Assembly (NCBI GenBank): GCA_002333205.1
Contig: DDAD01000146.1
Span: 16,517-23,126, forward strand
DNA: 6,610 nucleotides
Source: Pedobacter sp. UBA2067
GTDB lineage: Bacteria; Bacteroidota; Bacteroidia; Sphingobacteriales; Sphingobacteriaceae
Reading direction: 5' to 3'
Part shown: positions 1 to 6,108 of the stretch, piece by piece
How positions within the stretch are numbered: the stretch's first letter is position 1
Layout of the letters: each line of letters starts with the position of its first letter
Position numbers and translations under genes: made by a program
Notes under the pieces: generated by a model
What the model was told of the DNA's origin: nothing
Seen by the model: only the letters and a program-made list of their open reading frames with translations
The model's database searches: none

Positions 1-601
1 GAATACGTTCATTATTTGGCGCGATTGCCTTCTTGAAGTGATCCTTAGGTTTTAAACTGAAGCGGTTAAAATCGATGAAGTTTGGAATAACCTTGATTTC
101 CTTTTTGATGTCAAAGTGTTTCAGGGTATCCTCTTTAAGGTCCTGCGATACCGTGGTGATGCCGTCAGATTGATTGATGGAAAAAGTAACCACTGGTTTA
201 TAGGTTGGGTCTTTACCAACCAAGGTAATGTCTGTGCCGTGCAGCGTGGTGACTACCGGTATAGCAATGCCATAACTTGCCAGGATCTGCTTGGCCATAA
301 ATGCAGCCGAAGCATGTGGGATGGCATAATGTACGTGTAGCAGGTCCAGCTTTTCAAAGCGTACCACATCTACCAGCTTGCTTGCCAGCGCAGATTCATA
401 GGGCGCATAGTCGAACAAGGGATAATCTCTTACAGATACTTCATGATAGAAAAGATAGGCAGAGAAGAAGTCAAGCCTGGCTGGCTGACTGTATGTGATA
501 AAGTGTACTTGGTGGCCCTCATCGGCAAGGGCCTTACCGAGTTCTGTGGCAACAACGCCGCTCCCACCGAAGGTTGGGTAACAAACAATACCTATTTTCA
601 T
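1..601 (-). CDS. bshA: BshA, N-acetyl-alpha-D-glucosaminyl L-malate synthase (N-terminal part, cut by window edge)
   Basis: GT4-family glycosyltransferase that joins GlcNAc from UDP-GlcNAc to L-malate, the first step of bacillithiol synthesis in the cytoplasm. Seen: the protein opens MKIGIVCYPTFGGSG at residues 1-15, the glycine-rich N-terminal loop of BshA, then ATELGKALADEGH (18-30) and HFITYSQPARL (33-43). HVHYAIPHA (89-97), TTLHGTDITLVG (118-129) and IPNFIDFNRF (172-181) follow in the same order as in Bacillus BshA. About 200 of the usual 370-385 residues lie in the window, so most of the C-terminal, UDP-sugar-binding Rossmann domain is missing. The start is the only sensible one, since the family motif begins at Met1. 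No Shine-Dalgarno sequence precedes it, as is usual in Bacteroidota. It follows the small membrane-protein gene after 158 bp, so it may be read from its own promoter or as the distal gene of the tilS transcript. The family is clear; the malate-specific function is inferred from this close resemblance. Confidence 0.93.
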   Translation of the reverse strand, partial: MKIGIVCYPTFGGSGVVATELGKALADEGHQVHFITYSQPARLDFFSAYLFYHEVSVRDYPLFDYAPYESALASKLVDVVRFEKLDLLHVHYAIPHASAAFMAKQILASYGIAIPVVTTLHGTDITLVGKDPTYKPVVTFSINQSDGITTVSQDLKEDTLKHFDIKKEIKVIPNFIDFNRFSLKPKDHFKKAIAPNNERI

Positions 602-759
602 TAGCGAATATTTGTATTAATAATGACGCAATCTGGAGCGCATGTATGGCTTTAAAGCAACATCGTCTTGAAGGTTCATTAATGAATTTTTATGTGGCGC
701 AAATAACACTACTTAAAGTGATTATAGTGTTAAACAAATGCAATATCTTTTTGTTGCGC
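602..759. other. Intergenic region upstream of bshA, rich in inverted repeats
   Basis: No convincing coding sequence. It holds two nested perfect inverted repeats (696-702/754-760 and 704-710/726-732) and a 12-bp palindrome (675-686), listed separately. On the minus strand a TGCATTTG (735-742) differs by one base from the Bacteroidota -7 box TAnnTTTG and could drive bshA, but its 5' leader would be about 130 bases and no clear -33 element is seen. The gap may combine a weak terminator for the upstream pair with a promoter or control site for bshA. Confidence 0.5.
675..686. repeat. 12-bp perfect palindrome TTCATTAATGAA
   Basis: The bases TTCATT and AATGAA form an uninterrupted dyad, 74 bp before the bshA start codon. 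A dyad of this size and AT-rich character can be a site for a dimeric regulator, but in AT-rich intergenic DNA it can also occur by chance. No matching second copy was noticed in the window. Confidence 0.3.
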
Positions 760-760
760 C
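696..760 (-). repeat. Nested inverted repeats after the membrane-protein gene (possible terminator or control element)
   Basis: Outer arms GGCGCAA (696-702) and TTGCGCC (754-760) are perfect 7-bp complements. Inside them TAACACT (704-710) and AGTGTTA (726-732) are also perfect 7-bp complements, with a 15-base loop. The outer right arm begins at the last base of the stop codon of the 760-1245 gene, so in the minus-strand transcript the whole structure follows translation directly. It does not look like a textbook intrinsic terminator: the inner stem is AT-rich and only a short U run follows it. A weak terminator, an RNA-stabilising 3' structure or an operator before bshA are all possible. Confidence 0.4.
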
Positions 761-1245
761 TACTTGCTCATCTCGTCTTTGATGACCAGGTACATTTCAT
801 TCGGGCGCTGGGTGCCGATGTAGTATTCCAGCCCGTCACGATCGGTAAGGACTACGGCATCGCGACCGGAAGAATAAAAGCGGATGCTGCCTTTACGGTG
901 CAGATTATACACCGGATTGTTGAAGAAGAAGTTGTTGTACTGATCTTTACGAACGCTCACAATGCTGTTGAGATCGATCTTGACCATTTTAGCAGTCCAT
1001 AAGCCATCCAGGATGAGGCTCTTATTGACAATGATTGTCTTGTAATGAATAAGGAAAAGTAGCAGAATGGAGATCCCGATGATACCAAAACCAACAACGA
1101 GGAAAAGGTCCTGGGTATTGTCGCGGTCACGCTCATAAACGTATGCAGCGAAACAAAATGCGGCAAGCAGCAGGCGGATACAGATCCGGATGTAATCTCT
1201 GCCGATATACTGTTTCTCGAGGTAAGCGTATTTTTGGTTACTCAT
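760..1245 (-). CDS. Small two-helix membrane protein with a PH-like C-terminal domain (uncharacterised)
   Basis: 161-residue protein of unknown function. Seen: a charged N-terminus (1-20), hydrophobic segments at about 21-37 and 47-67 separated by the charged stretch ERDRDNTQD, then a soluble C-terminal part (about 68-158) with alternating strand-like segments. These include KTIIVNKSLILDGLW (69-83), KIDLNSIVSVRK (89-100) and DAVVLTDRDGLEYYIGTQ (129-146). The order two helices, then a strand-rich domain closing with a helix (RPNEMYLVIKDEM), resembles bacterial PH-like (bPH/YdbS-type) membrane proteins; this is a fold guess, not a firm match. The N-terminus and the C-terminal domain should lie in the cytoplasm if the two helices form a hairpin. 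Its ATG overlaps the tilS stop as ATGA (4 bp), so translation is probably coupled. The coding frame is intact and both helices are clear, so I am confident the gene is real. No function should be assigned. Confidence 0.85.
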   Translation of the reverse strand: MSNQKYAYLEKQYIGRDYIRICIRLLLAAFCFAAYVYERDRDNTQDLFLVVGFGIIGISILLLFLIHYKTIIVNKSLILDGLWTAKMVKIDLNSIVSVRKDQYNNFFFNNPVYNLHRKGSIRFYSSGRDAVVLTDRDGLEYYIGTQRPNEMYLVIKDEMSK

Positions 1246-2600
1246 TGCTTTAATTTCAATTCGAATATAGCGACTTTTTTTGTTGTCGCAGTGACTTTAT
1301 ATCTATTGTCCTGTCGCATGCCAGCCACCCAGATGATGTCGCCGTTGCCATTGATGAGCAGCGGGATCTTGTCTTTCTCTGGCAAGGGCACCTTCTCGTC
1401 TATGAAAAAGTCGCTCAGCTTTTTATGCGTTTTCATACCCAGGGGGACGAATACATCGCCTGGCTGACGACTTCTGAGTACCAGTGGAAAGATCAACAGC
1501 TCATGGTCTACATAGGCCTTACCATCCCGGCTGAAGCTGTTTCCTTCCGTATACGAGATGTTCAGCAGGTGCATGGGTAATTCAACTTGCCGGGCTGCCG
1601 GATGGATGAGCTGATTAAGGCCCGTATCCGGTCCTGCTTGGATGGTTGTGTGTTGCCCTTCCAGCGGCGTGATCATCAGCCGGTGGCGATCTATGGTGAC
1701 CCGATGCGTGCTGCTGTAAAAGGAAGTTCCAGTTTGTTTATCAAGCGCGGTAAGCACTTCCAGCGTTAAGGACTCGTTGAAGTTATAGGGCTTCAGCAAC
1801 TCATAACAAAGCAGCTTTTGCGGGTTCAGTGCTTTAATGGCATCAATTTGTATGGAGATACCCGTTGGACTTTCTTCAAGCAACTTGCGCCTTAAGGACA
1901 GCACAGTCTGCTGGATGATCGTTTCGGCTTCCTGAAAGCGTTGGATGTTCTGTGCGAAGGTTTGTTCGAGTACCGGGTTAATGGCTTTTAGCTGTGGAAT
2001 GACGTGCATCCGGATCTTATTCCGGGCATAATGATCTGAAAGGTTGGAGCTATCTTCGACGTAGCCGATATTTTCTTTCCCGATCAGTGTTTCGATAGCT
2101 TCCCGGCTGAGGAACAGCAAGGGCCTGATGAGCCGATCCCGTTTTGGCGCAATACCATGTAGTCCTGAAATCCCTGTTCCGCGGGTAAGGTTGATCAGCA
2201 TGGTCTCAACAGCATCGTTCTGGTGATGTGCTACGGCGATGGCTTCGTAACCTTCCGCTGCGCGAATTTCCTCAAACCATGCATACCGCAGATCCCGGGC
2301 TGCCATCTGTGTGGAACAGCGCTGTGCTTTTGCATAGGCTTTGGTGCTGAAATGGGTGACGTGAAAAGGCACCTCCATTGTGGCAGCAAGCATTCTGACG
2401 AAAGCTTCATCACGCTGTGATTCTTCTGCACGGAGTTGAAAATTACAGTGTGCAATACCAAAATTCAATCCTGCCTGTTTAAATAGATGCACCATGAGCA
2501 CCGAGTCCTTACCTCCGCTGACGGCCAACAGGATCTTTTGATCTGGCTCGAAGAGCTGATGCCGGGAAATGAAAGCGCGAAAGCTTTGCAGAGGTAACAT
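1242..2600 (-). CDS. tilS: TilS, tRNA(Ile)-lysidine synthetase
   Basis: Cytoplasmic ATP-dependent enzyme that attaches lysine to C34 of tRNA-Ile(CAU), changing its decoding from AUG to AUA and its charging from Met to Ile; usually essential. Seen in 452 residues: the PP-loop SGGKDS at 28-33, HCNFQLRAEES (51-61), the second nucleotide-binding segment AHHQNDAVETMLINL (124-138), RGTGISGLHGI (140-150), and EDSSNLSDHYARNKIR (182-197) with the conserved Arg-Asn pair. A middle domain spans about 200-310. The TilS C-terminal domain spans about 372-450, with RSRQPGDVF (377-385), KLSDFFID (394-401) and WVAGMRQDNRYKV (424-436). The length fits the full multi-domain form. Where many TilS have HHxDD this one has HHQND; other active-site blocks are intact, so I take it as a lineage variant. 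The ATG at 2600 is the first that leaves room for the short N-terminal helix before the PP-loop. The gene is divergent from the OstA-like gene (52 bp) and overlaps the next gene by ATGA. Confidence 0.96.
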   Translation of the reverse strand: MLPLQSFRAFISRHQLFEPDQKILLAVSGGKDSVLMVHLFKQAGLNFGIAHCNFQLRAEESQRDEAFVRMLAATMEVPFHVTHFSTKAYAKAQRCSTQMAARDLRYAWFEEIRAAEGYEAIAVAHHQNDAVETMLINLTRGTGISGLHGIAPKRDRLIRPLLFLSREAIETLIGKENIGYVEDSSNLSDHYARNKIRMHVIPQLKAINPVLEQTFAQNIQRFQEAETIIQQTVLSLRRKLLEESPTGISIQIDAIKALNPQKLLCYELLKPYNFNESLTLEVLTALDKQTGTSFYSSTHRVTIDRHRLMITPLEGQHTTIQAGPDTGLNQLIHPAARQVELPMHLLNISYTEGNSFSRDGKAYVDHELLIFPLVLRSRQPGDVFVPLGMKTHKKLSDFFIDEKVPLPEKDKIPLLINGNGDIIWVAGMRQDNRYKVTATTKKVAIFELKLKQ

Positions 2601-2631
2601 CCGGTAAAATTATTTAATTAAAAATGGGAAG

Positions 2632-2639
2632 CAAAAAAA
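2632..2639 (-). promoter_or_regulatory. Weak candidate -7 box for tilS
   Basis: On the minus strand TTTTTTTG differs by one base from the Bacteroidota -7 consensus TAnnTTTG and lies 31 bases before the tilS ATG, which would give a leader of roughly 20-25 bases. It sits in a homopolymer run and no -33 element is evident, so support is weak. It lies two bases from the rightward box at 2641-2648, so the two promoters would compete for polymerase. Confidence 0.2.
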
Positions 2640-2640
2640 C

Positions 2641-2648
2641 TAACTTTG
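2641..2648 (+). promoter_or_regulatory. Bacteroidota -7 promoter box TAACTTTG for the OstA-like gene
   Basis: TAACTTTG is a perfect match to TAnnTTTG, the -7 element recognised by the Bacteroidota primary sigma factor. It stands in the 52-bp divergent gap and ends four bases before the GTG start of the OstA-like gene. No clear TTG/TTTG -33 element is seen 19-21 bp upstream, where the DNA is an A/T-rich run. Transcription would be expected to start within a few bases of the GTG, leaving little or no leader. Confidence 0.55.
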
Positions 2649-2652
2649 TATT

Positions 2653-5562
2653 GTGCAGAAATTACACTATTTACTATTTTTTATAATCCTACCCTTCACT
2701 GTGCTGGCGCAGAAGCGCACCAAAATTACCCTGGTAAATTCACAGCATAGCACAGTAGATTTGAAGTCGAACATATCTTACCTGCGGAAGCCTGTTTTTC
2801 AGCAGGATAACGCTATTCTTCGTTGCGACAGTGCCGTATTTTTTGAGGCCCGCAACGTTTTTGAAGCTTACAATAACGTACACATTAATCAGGCGGACAC
2901 GGTAAACATCTATTCCGACAGGCTAACGTATGATGGAAACACGAAAATGGCGCATTTGTCGAGCAACGTGCGACTGCTGGATCGTACCTCTGTACTGACG
3001 ACGAACATCCTGGATTATAACATGAACACCAAGGTGGGTACCTATGTGCAGGGTGGCAAGATTGTGAGTAAGGATGCTAAAGGCGGCAATGAGGTAACGG
3101 TGACAAGTAAAAACGGGTACTACTTTGCGAACACGCGCGATGCCTATTTCAGGTATGATGTGGTGGTGGTGAGTCCGGAGGTGAAGATCCTTTCGGATAC
3201 CATGCGCTACAATACGCTGAACAACTGGACCTATTTCTATGGGCCGACAAACATCAAAGGAAAAGACGACAATCTATATACAGAAAACGGCGCTTACAAC
3301 ACCAAATCGGAGTATGCTTACTTTGGAAAAAGGAATTTGTACACCTCGGGCAGTAAATCGCTAAAGGGCGACAGCTTGTATTATGACGGTATCGCTGGAT
3401 ATGGTAAGGCGGTGCGCAACATTGTGTTCAGTGACACGGTGGATCGTACGGTGCTTTATGGGCAACTGGGGTATTACTACAAGGCGGATGAACGTGCGCT
3501 GGTCACCAGGAACCCTTATGTGGGGATGGGTAAGGATTCGGTGAAGGTTAACGATGTGCTGCGGCCGGATACGCTGTGGCTTGGTGCAGACACGCTGGAA
3601 ACGCAGATGGTACTGCGGCAGACGCTTAGGCAGATCCCCCGTGCGGTGGTGAAAAAGGATAATGAGATTGGCTCGGATGCAGCTCCTGAAGGCGAGGATC
3701 CTAAGGAAGCCCGCAGAAAGCGGAATGCTGCAGCGCAGGCTGGTGCTAATGGAGCCGGTGCTGGGGCTGGTGGTGCGGGCGGGTCTGGTGCAGAGACAAG
3801 CGCAGGCGGTGGTAATGCCGGAGCCGCTGGTGGTAATGCCGGAGCCGGTGGTGGCAATGCTGGCGAATCTGGTGCAGAGACAGGTGCCGGAGCTGGTGAA
3901 AAGGCTGAGACTGCGGCGAGCACAGGCGCTGGGGCTAAAGTTGAAGCGGAAAGTGCTGCGGGTGCAAAAGAAGCAGCGCTCAAGGTGGAAGAGCCAGACA
4001 AACAGAAAGCTAAAAACAAGGATAAAAAACGGCGTAGAAAGAAGGAAGCGCCTCCGGAGGTCGCCGGGAAACCTACAATTTCGGCGGATTCGACAGGGAC
4101 AGTACTTGCGCCGAAAGGCATAGATTCTCTTGCACAAACCCCTGTGGTACAGGCCGCTGATTCGATCAGCAAAAGTTTAACGCCAAAGGCGAAGGCCGGT
4201 GATTCTGTGGCTAAAGCTGTTGATACAACCGCTCAAGCGGCCGGTGCTAAGGTTAAAGCTGCTGGGAATGCTAAAACTGCTGGGAACGTTAAGACTACCG
4301 GTGCTGTTGCCGCTAATGGGAGTGCTAAAATTATCGGAAACGTTAAAGCATCGGATTCTACTGCAAAGCTGGCGAAGTCGAAAACTGCTGCCGCTGCAGA
4401 TACCACAAAAAATAAAACTCAAGTAAAAGCAGCACCTGTCTTGGACCCGACGGATACGGTAAAGGTGCGCACCATAAAAGCTTACCACAATGTGCGGGTT
4501 TACAAATCAAACCTGCAGGCCAAATCAGACTCCTTGTTCTACAATAGTGGCGATTCGACCTTAAGATGGTTCCACAATCCCATTATGTGGGGCGAAGGTT
4601 CACAGCAAACCGGTGACACCATTTACCTGCAGATGCGGAACGCTAAGCTCAGCTCCGTGCAGGTATTGCAATCTGCTTTTGCAGTAAATGTGGAGAAGGA
4701 TACCGCTCATTTCAACCAGGTGAAAGGTAAGGTCATGACCGGTTTCTTCAAGGAAGGTAAAATTCAAACGCTGTATGTTGACGGGAATGCGGAGAGTATT
4801 TACTTTACCAAGGATGACAGCGTTTACAAAGAGATGAACCAGACGGTGAGCAGCAGGTTGAAAATCACCTTTAAAGATGATGAAATTGCTGACCTGCTCA
4901 CGATTAAGGAAGCAGAAAGCGCAATCACACCACTTTCGCAGTTGAAAGAAGATGTTTTTCTTACAGGCTTCATTTGGAAACCTGAACTGCGGCCGCTGTC
5001 TAAACGGGACATCACCAATCCAAAAGCAAGAAAGGCCTCAAGTACCGCGAAAAGACCCGCAGGGCCGAAAGCGAAAGCTGGTGCTGAAACCGATAAACAA
5101 GATGCTGACGCGGACGAGTCGGGTGTAAAAAGAACAGACACCAAGGCTAATGGGGGCAGTGGCGGAAAGACGCTGAGTTCCGGGGATTCTGAAGAAAGCG
5201 GAGAAAAGCAGACAGACAGTACGGGGAAAGCACCAGAAAATAAGGCCCGTACAACTGATGCAAAAGCAGGCAATGCTGGTGCGAAAGCAGATGCAACGGC
5301 AATTAAGAGCAGTGTAAAGGATACTTTGCCTGCCGATAAAACCGCAGTGTCAGGATCACCCGCTATTAAGCCAACAACTAGCCCTGGAACCAGTCAGAAG
5401 GCCACAGGTACAGCAGCAAAGGATCCGGCAGCAAAGGATCCGGCAGCAAAGGGTTCGGCAGCAAGCGATAAAAGTCCTGCGATCGGTCAAAAGAAAACAA
5501 CGCCTGCTACTAATCAGCAGAAAGCAAATACAGATACCTTAGCGAAGAAGCCAGTCCAGTAA
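2653..5562 (+). CDS. OstA/LptA-like exported protein with a large low-complexity insert and tail
   Basis: Exported protein of the OstA (organic solvent tolerance)/LptA group, whose beta-jellyroll repeats carry lipopolysaccharide across the periplasm or help outer-membrane assembly. Seen in 969 residues: a signal peptide (1-19, hydrophobic core YLLFFIILPF, cleavage likely after VLA). A first OstA block covers about 25-335 with repeated strand motifs such as NNVHINQADTVNIYSDRLTY (74-93), SSNVRLLD (103-110) and GTYVQGGKI (129-137). A low-complexity insert covers about 341-600. A second block covers about 601-790 (KAYHNVRVYKSNLQAKSDSL, 609-628; GDTIYLQM, 654-661; LYVDGNAESIYF, 707-718). An Ala/Lys/Thr-rich tail covers 791-969. 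Without insert and tail the core is about 510 residues, near what I would expect for Bacteroidota relatives. The start is GTG at 2653: an in-frame stop lies at 2641, and the next in-frame Met (residue 99) would lose the signal peptide. The 3' end overlaps rdgB by 24 bp. The family is clear; the exact role (LptA-like bridge or another step) is inferred. Confidence 0.88.
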   Translation: MQKLHYLLFFIILPFTVLAQKRTKITLVNSQHSTVDLKSNISYLRKPVFQQDNAILRCDSAVFFEARNVFEAYNNVHINQADTVNIYSDRLTYDGNTKMAHLSSNVRLLDRTSVLTTNILDYNMNTKVGTYVQGGKIVSKDAKGGNEVTVTSKNGYYFANTRDAYFRYDVVVVSPEVKILSDTMRYNTLNNWTYFYGPTNIKGKDDNLYTENGAYNTKSEYAYFGKRNLYTSGSKSLKGDSLYYDGIAGYGKAVRNIVFSDTVDRTVLYGQLGYYYKADERALVTRNPYVGMGKDSVKVNDVLRPDTLWLGADTLETQMVLRQTLRQIPRAVVKKDNEIGSDAAPEGEDPKEARRKRNAAAQAGANGAGAGAGGAGGSGAETSAGGGNAGAAGGNAGAGGGNAGESGAETGAGAGEKAETAASTGAGAKVEAESAAGAKEAALKVEEPDKQKAKNKDKKRRRKKEAPPEVAGKPTISADSTGTVLAPKGIDSLAQTPVVQAADSISKSLTPKAKAGDSVAKAVDTTAQAAGAKVKAAGNAKTAGNVKTTGAVAANGSAKIIGNVKASDSTAKLAKSKTAAAADTTKNKTQVKAAPVLDPTDTVKVRTIKAYHNVRVYKSNLQAKSDSLFYNSGDSTLRWFHNPIMWGEGSQQTGDTIYLQMRNAKLSSVQVLQSAFAVNVEKDTAHFNQVKGKVMTGFFKEGKIQTLYVDGNAESIYFTKDDSVYKEMNQTVSSRLKITFKDDEIADLLTIKEAESAITPLSQLKEDVFLTGFIWKPELRPLSKRDITNPKARKASSTAKRPAGPKAKAGAETDKQDADADESGVKRTDTKANGGSGGKTLSSGDSEESGEKQTDSTGKAPENKARTTDAKAGNAGAKADATAIKSSVKDTLPADKTAVSGSPAIKPTTSPGTSQKATGTAAKDPAAKDPAAKGSAASDKSPAIGQKKTTPATNQQKANTDTLAKKPVQ
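3673..4452 (+). other. Ala/Gly/Lys-rich low-complexity insert within the OstA-like gene
   Basis: Codons 341-600 encode no recognisable fold. In order: an acidic/charged lead-in (341-357), an Ala/Gly-rich stretch (358-445) with seven-residue GGNAGAx repeats, a strongly basic patch KAKNKDKKRRRKKE (452-465), then an Ala/Lys/Ser/Thr stretch (about 470-596) with motifs such as GNAK, GNVK, ADS and VKAA. Ala and Gly are written with all four synonymous codons, so much of the segment is not a fresh copy of one DNA unit. The reading frame stays open and OstA-type sequence resumes right after it. As an exported segment it would be a long, flexible, positively charged linker. Confidence 0.8.
3784..3882 (+). 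repeat. Tandem 21-bp repeat with flanking 15-bp direct repeats
   Basis: Three 21-bp units (3808-3828, 3829-3849, 3850-3870) encode GGNAGAA, GGNAGAG and GGNAGES. Units 1 and 2 differ by one base at the end; unit 3 has diverged. An exact 15-bp repeat encoding SGAET flanks the array at 3784-3798 and 3868-3882, exactly 84 bp (four units) apart. The pattern suggests duplication in multiples of seven codons, which keeps the frame. Confidence 0.85.
5023..5559 (+). other. C-terminal low-complexity tail of the OstA-like protein
   Basis: Codons 791-969, after the last OstA-type segment (FIWKPELRPLSKRD, 773-786), encode only Ala, Lys, Thr, Asp, Ser, Gly and Pro-rich sequence with no hydrophobic or aromatic core. 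It is expected to be disordered in the periplasm. It contains the AAKDP repeat at 921-935. Its last eight codons and stop lie within the rdgB coding sequence on the other strand. The mix of acidic (DADADESG) and basic runs gives a less one-sided charge than the internal insert. Confidence 0.75.
5413..5464 (+). repeat. 15-bp tandem repeat encoding AAKDP
   Basis: The unit GCAGCAAAGGATCCG occurs twice exactly (5413-5427, 5428-5442). A third copy with two changes follows (5443-5457, AAKGS), and then a partial copy, GCAGCAA (5458-5464). The two identical copies point to recent slippage or duplication. The length is a multiple of three, so the frame is unaffected. Confidence 0.9.
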
Positions 5563-6108
5563 TTGCTTCATCGCCAATGCCCGGTGGCTAATTGCGTTTT
5601 TCTCTGCCATGGACATCTCTGCCAATGTGATCTCGTAACCTTCGGGTTGAAATATTGGGTCATAACCAAAACCTCCTGTACCCCGGGGGACATGGGTAAT
5701 GGTGCCGTTAAGCTGCCCTTCGAAGAAGTATTCCTGGCCATCTACAAGTAAGGAGATCACTGTTTTAAATCGGGCTTTACGGTTGCTTTCGCCCTGAAGC
5801 TTTTGCAATACAAGCTGCGTATTCGCCGCATCACCTTGCCCGCTATATCGTGCAGAATAGATGCCAGGCTCCTGGTTCAGCGCTTCCACCTCCAGTCCAC
5901 TGTCATCACCGAAGCAGTCCAGCTGCAATCGCTCATAAACATAATGGGTTTTCAAGGAGGCATTTTCCGCGAAGCTGTTCCCGTTTTCGGGGATCTCTTC
6001 AGTAATGCCCAGTTCCGTTAAACCGGAAACCTGATATTTACCTGCTAAAATGGCCTGCACCTCGGCAAGTTTGTTTTTGTTATGTGTTGCGAAAACGAGT
6101 TGTTTCAT
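5539..6108 (-). CDS. rdgB: RdgB/HAM1, non-canonical purine NTP pyrophosphatase (dITP/XTP)
   Basis: Cytoplasmic Mg-dependent enzyme that hydrolyses dITP, ITP and XTP to the monophosphate and pyrophosphate, keeping deaminated purines out of DNA and RNA. Seen in 189 residues: the N-terminal substrate loop FATHNKNKLAEV (6-17), PENGNSFAENASLK (40-53), the catalytic segment GDDSGLEVEAL (67-77) with the acidic pair that includes the family's general base, PGIYSARYSG (81-90), RGTGGFGYDPIF (142-153) for base recognition, and AEKNAISHRALAM (168-180) with the conserved Ser-His-Arg. Length and motifs match full-length RdgB. I chose the ATG at 6108 over an upstream ATG at 6138. The family N-terminus begins right there, and the ATG overlaps the stop of the upstream gene as TAATG, typical of coupled translation. 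The 3' end overlaps the convergent OstA-like gene by 24 bp, leaving no room for a terminator between them. Confidence 0.96.
   Translation of the reverse strand: MKQLVFATHNKNKLAEVQAILAGKYQVSGLTELGITEEIPENGNSFAENASLKTHYVYERLQLDCFGDDSGLEVEALNQEPGIYSARYSGQGDAANTQLVLQKLQGESNRKARFKTVISLLVDGQEYFFEGQLNGTITHVPRGTGGFGYDPIFQPEGYEITLAEMSMAEKNAISHRALAMKQLLDWLLR

Noticed and set aside
574..1002. Plus-strand open frame of 142 codons across the intergenic gap and the membrane-protein gene
   Set aside because: Most of it is antisense to the 760-1245 gene, which has two clear membrane helices and an ATGA junction with tilS. The plus-strand translation shows no domain or signal.
3808..3870. Repeat array considered as a CRISPR-like element
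   Set aside because: The units are adjacent with no spacers, encode a regular peptide repeat in frame, and no cas genes are present.
3662..4123. Plus-strand open frame in another frame, considered as a sign of a frameshift in the OstA-like gene
   Set aside because: The main frame is open from 2653 to 5562 with OstA-type sequence before and after. The alternative frame gives an Arg/Leu-rich string with no resemblance to the family, so no frameshift is needed.
3361..4172. Two long minus-strand open frames (3361-4137 and 3516-4172) opposite the low-complexity insert
   Set aside because: They run opposite an Ala/Gly/Pro-biased, GC-rich coding stretch, which removes stop codons from other frames. 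Their translations are biased Ala/Pro/Ser or Arg/Cys/Phe strings without motifs, and the plus-strand frame continues OstA-type sequence on both sides.
4824..5273. Minus-strand open frame of 149 codons opposite the second OstA block and the tail
   Set aside because: It is the antisense of the biased tail and of conserved OstA-type codons, and its translation is Ser/Leu/Pro-rich without motifs.
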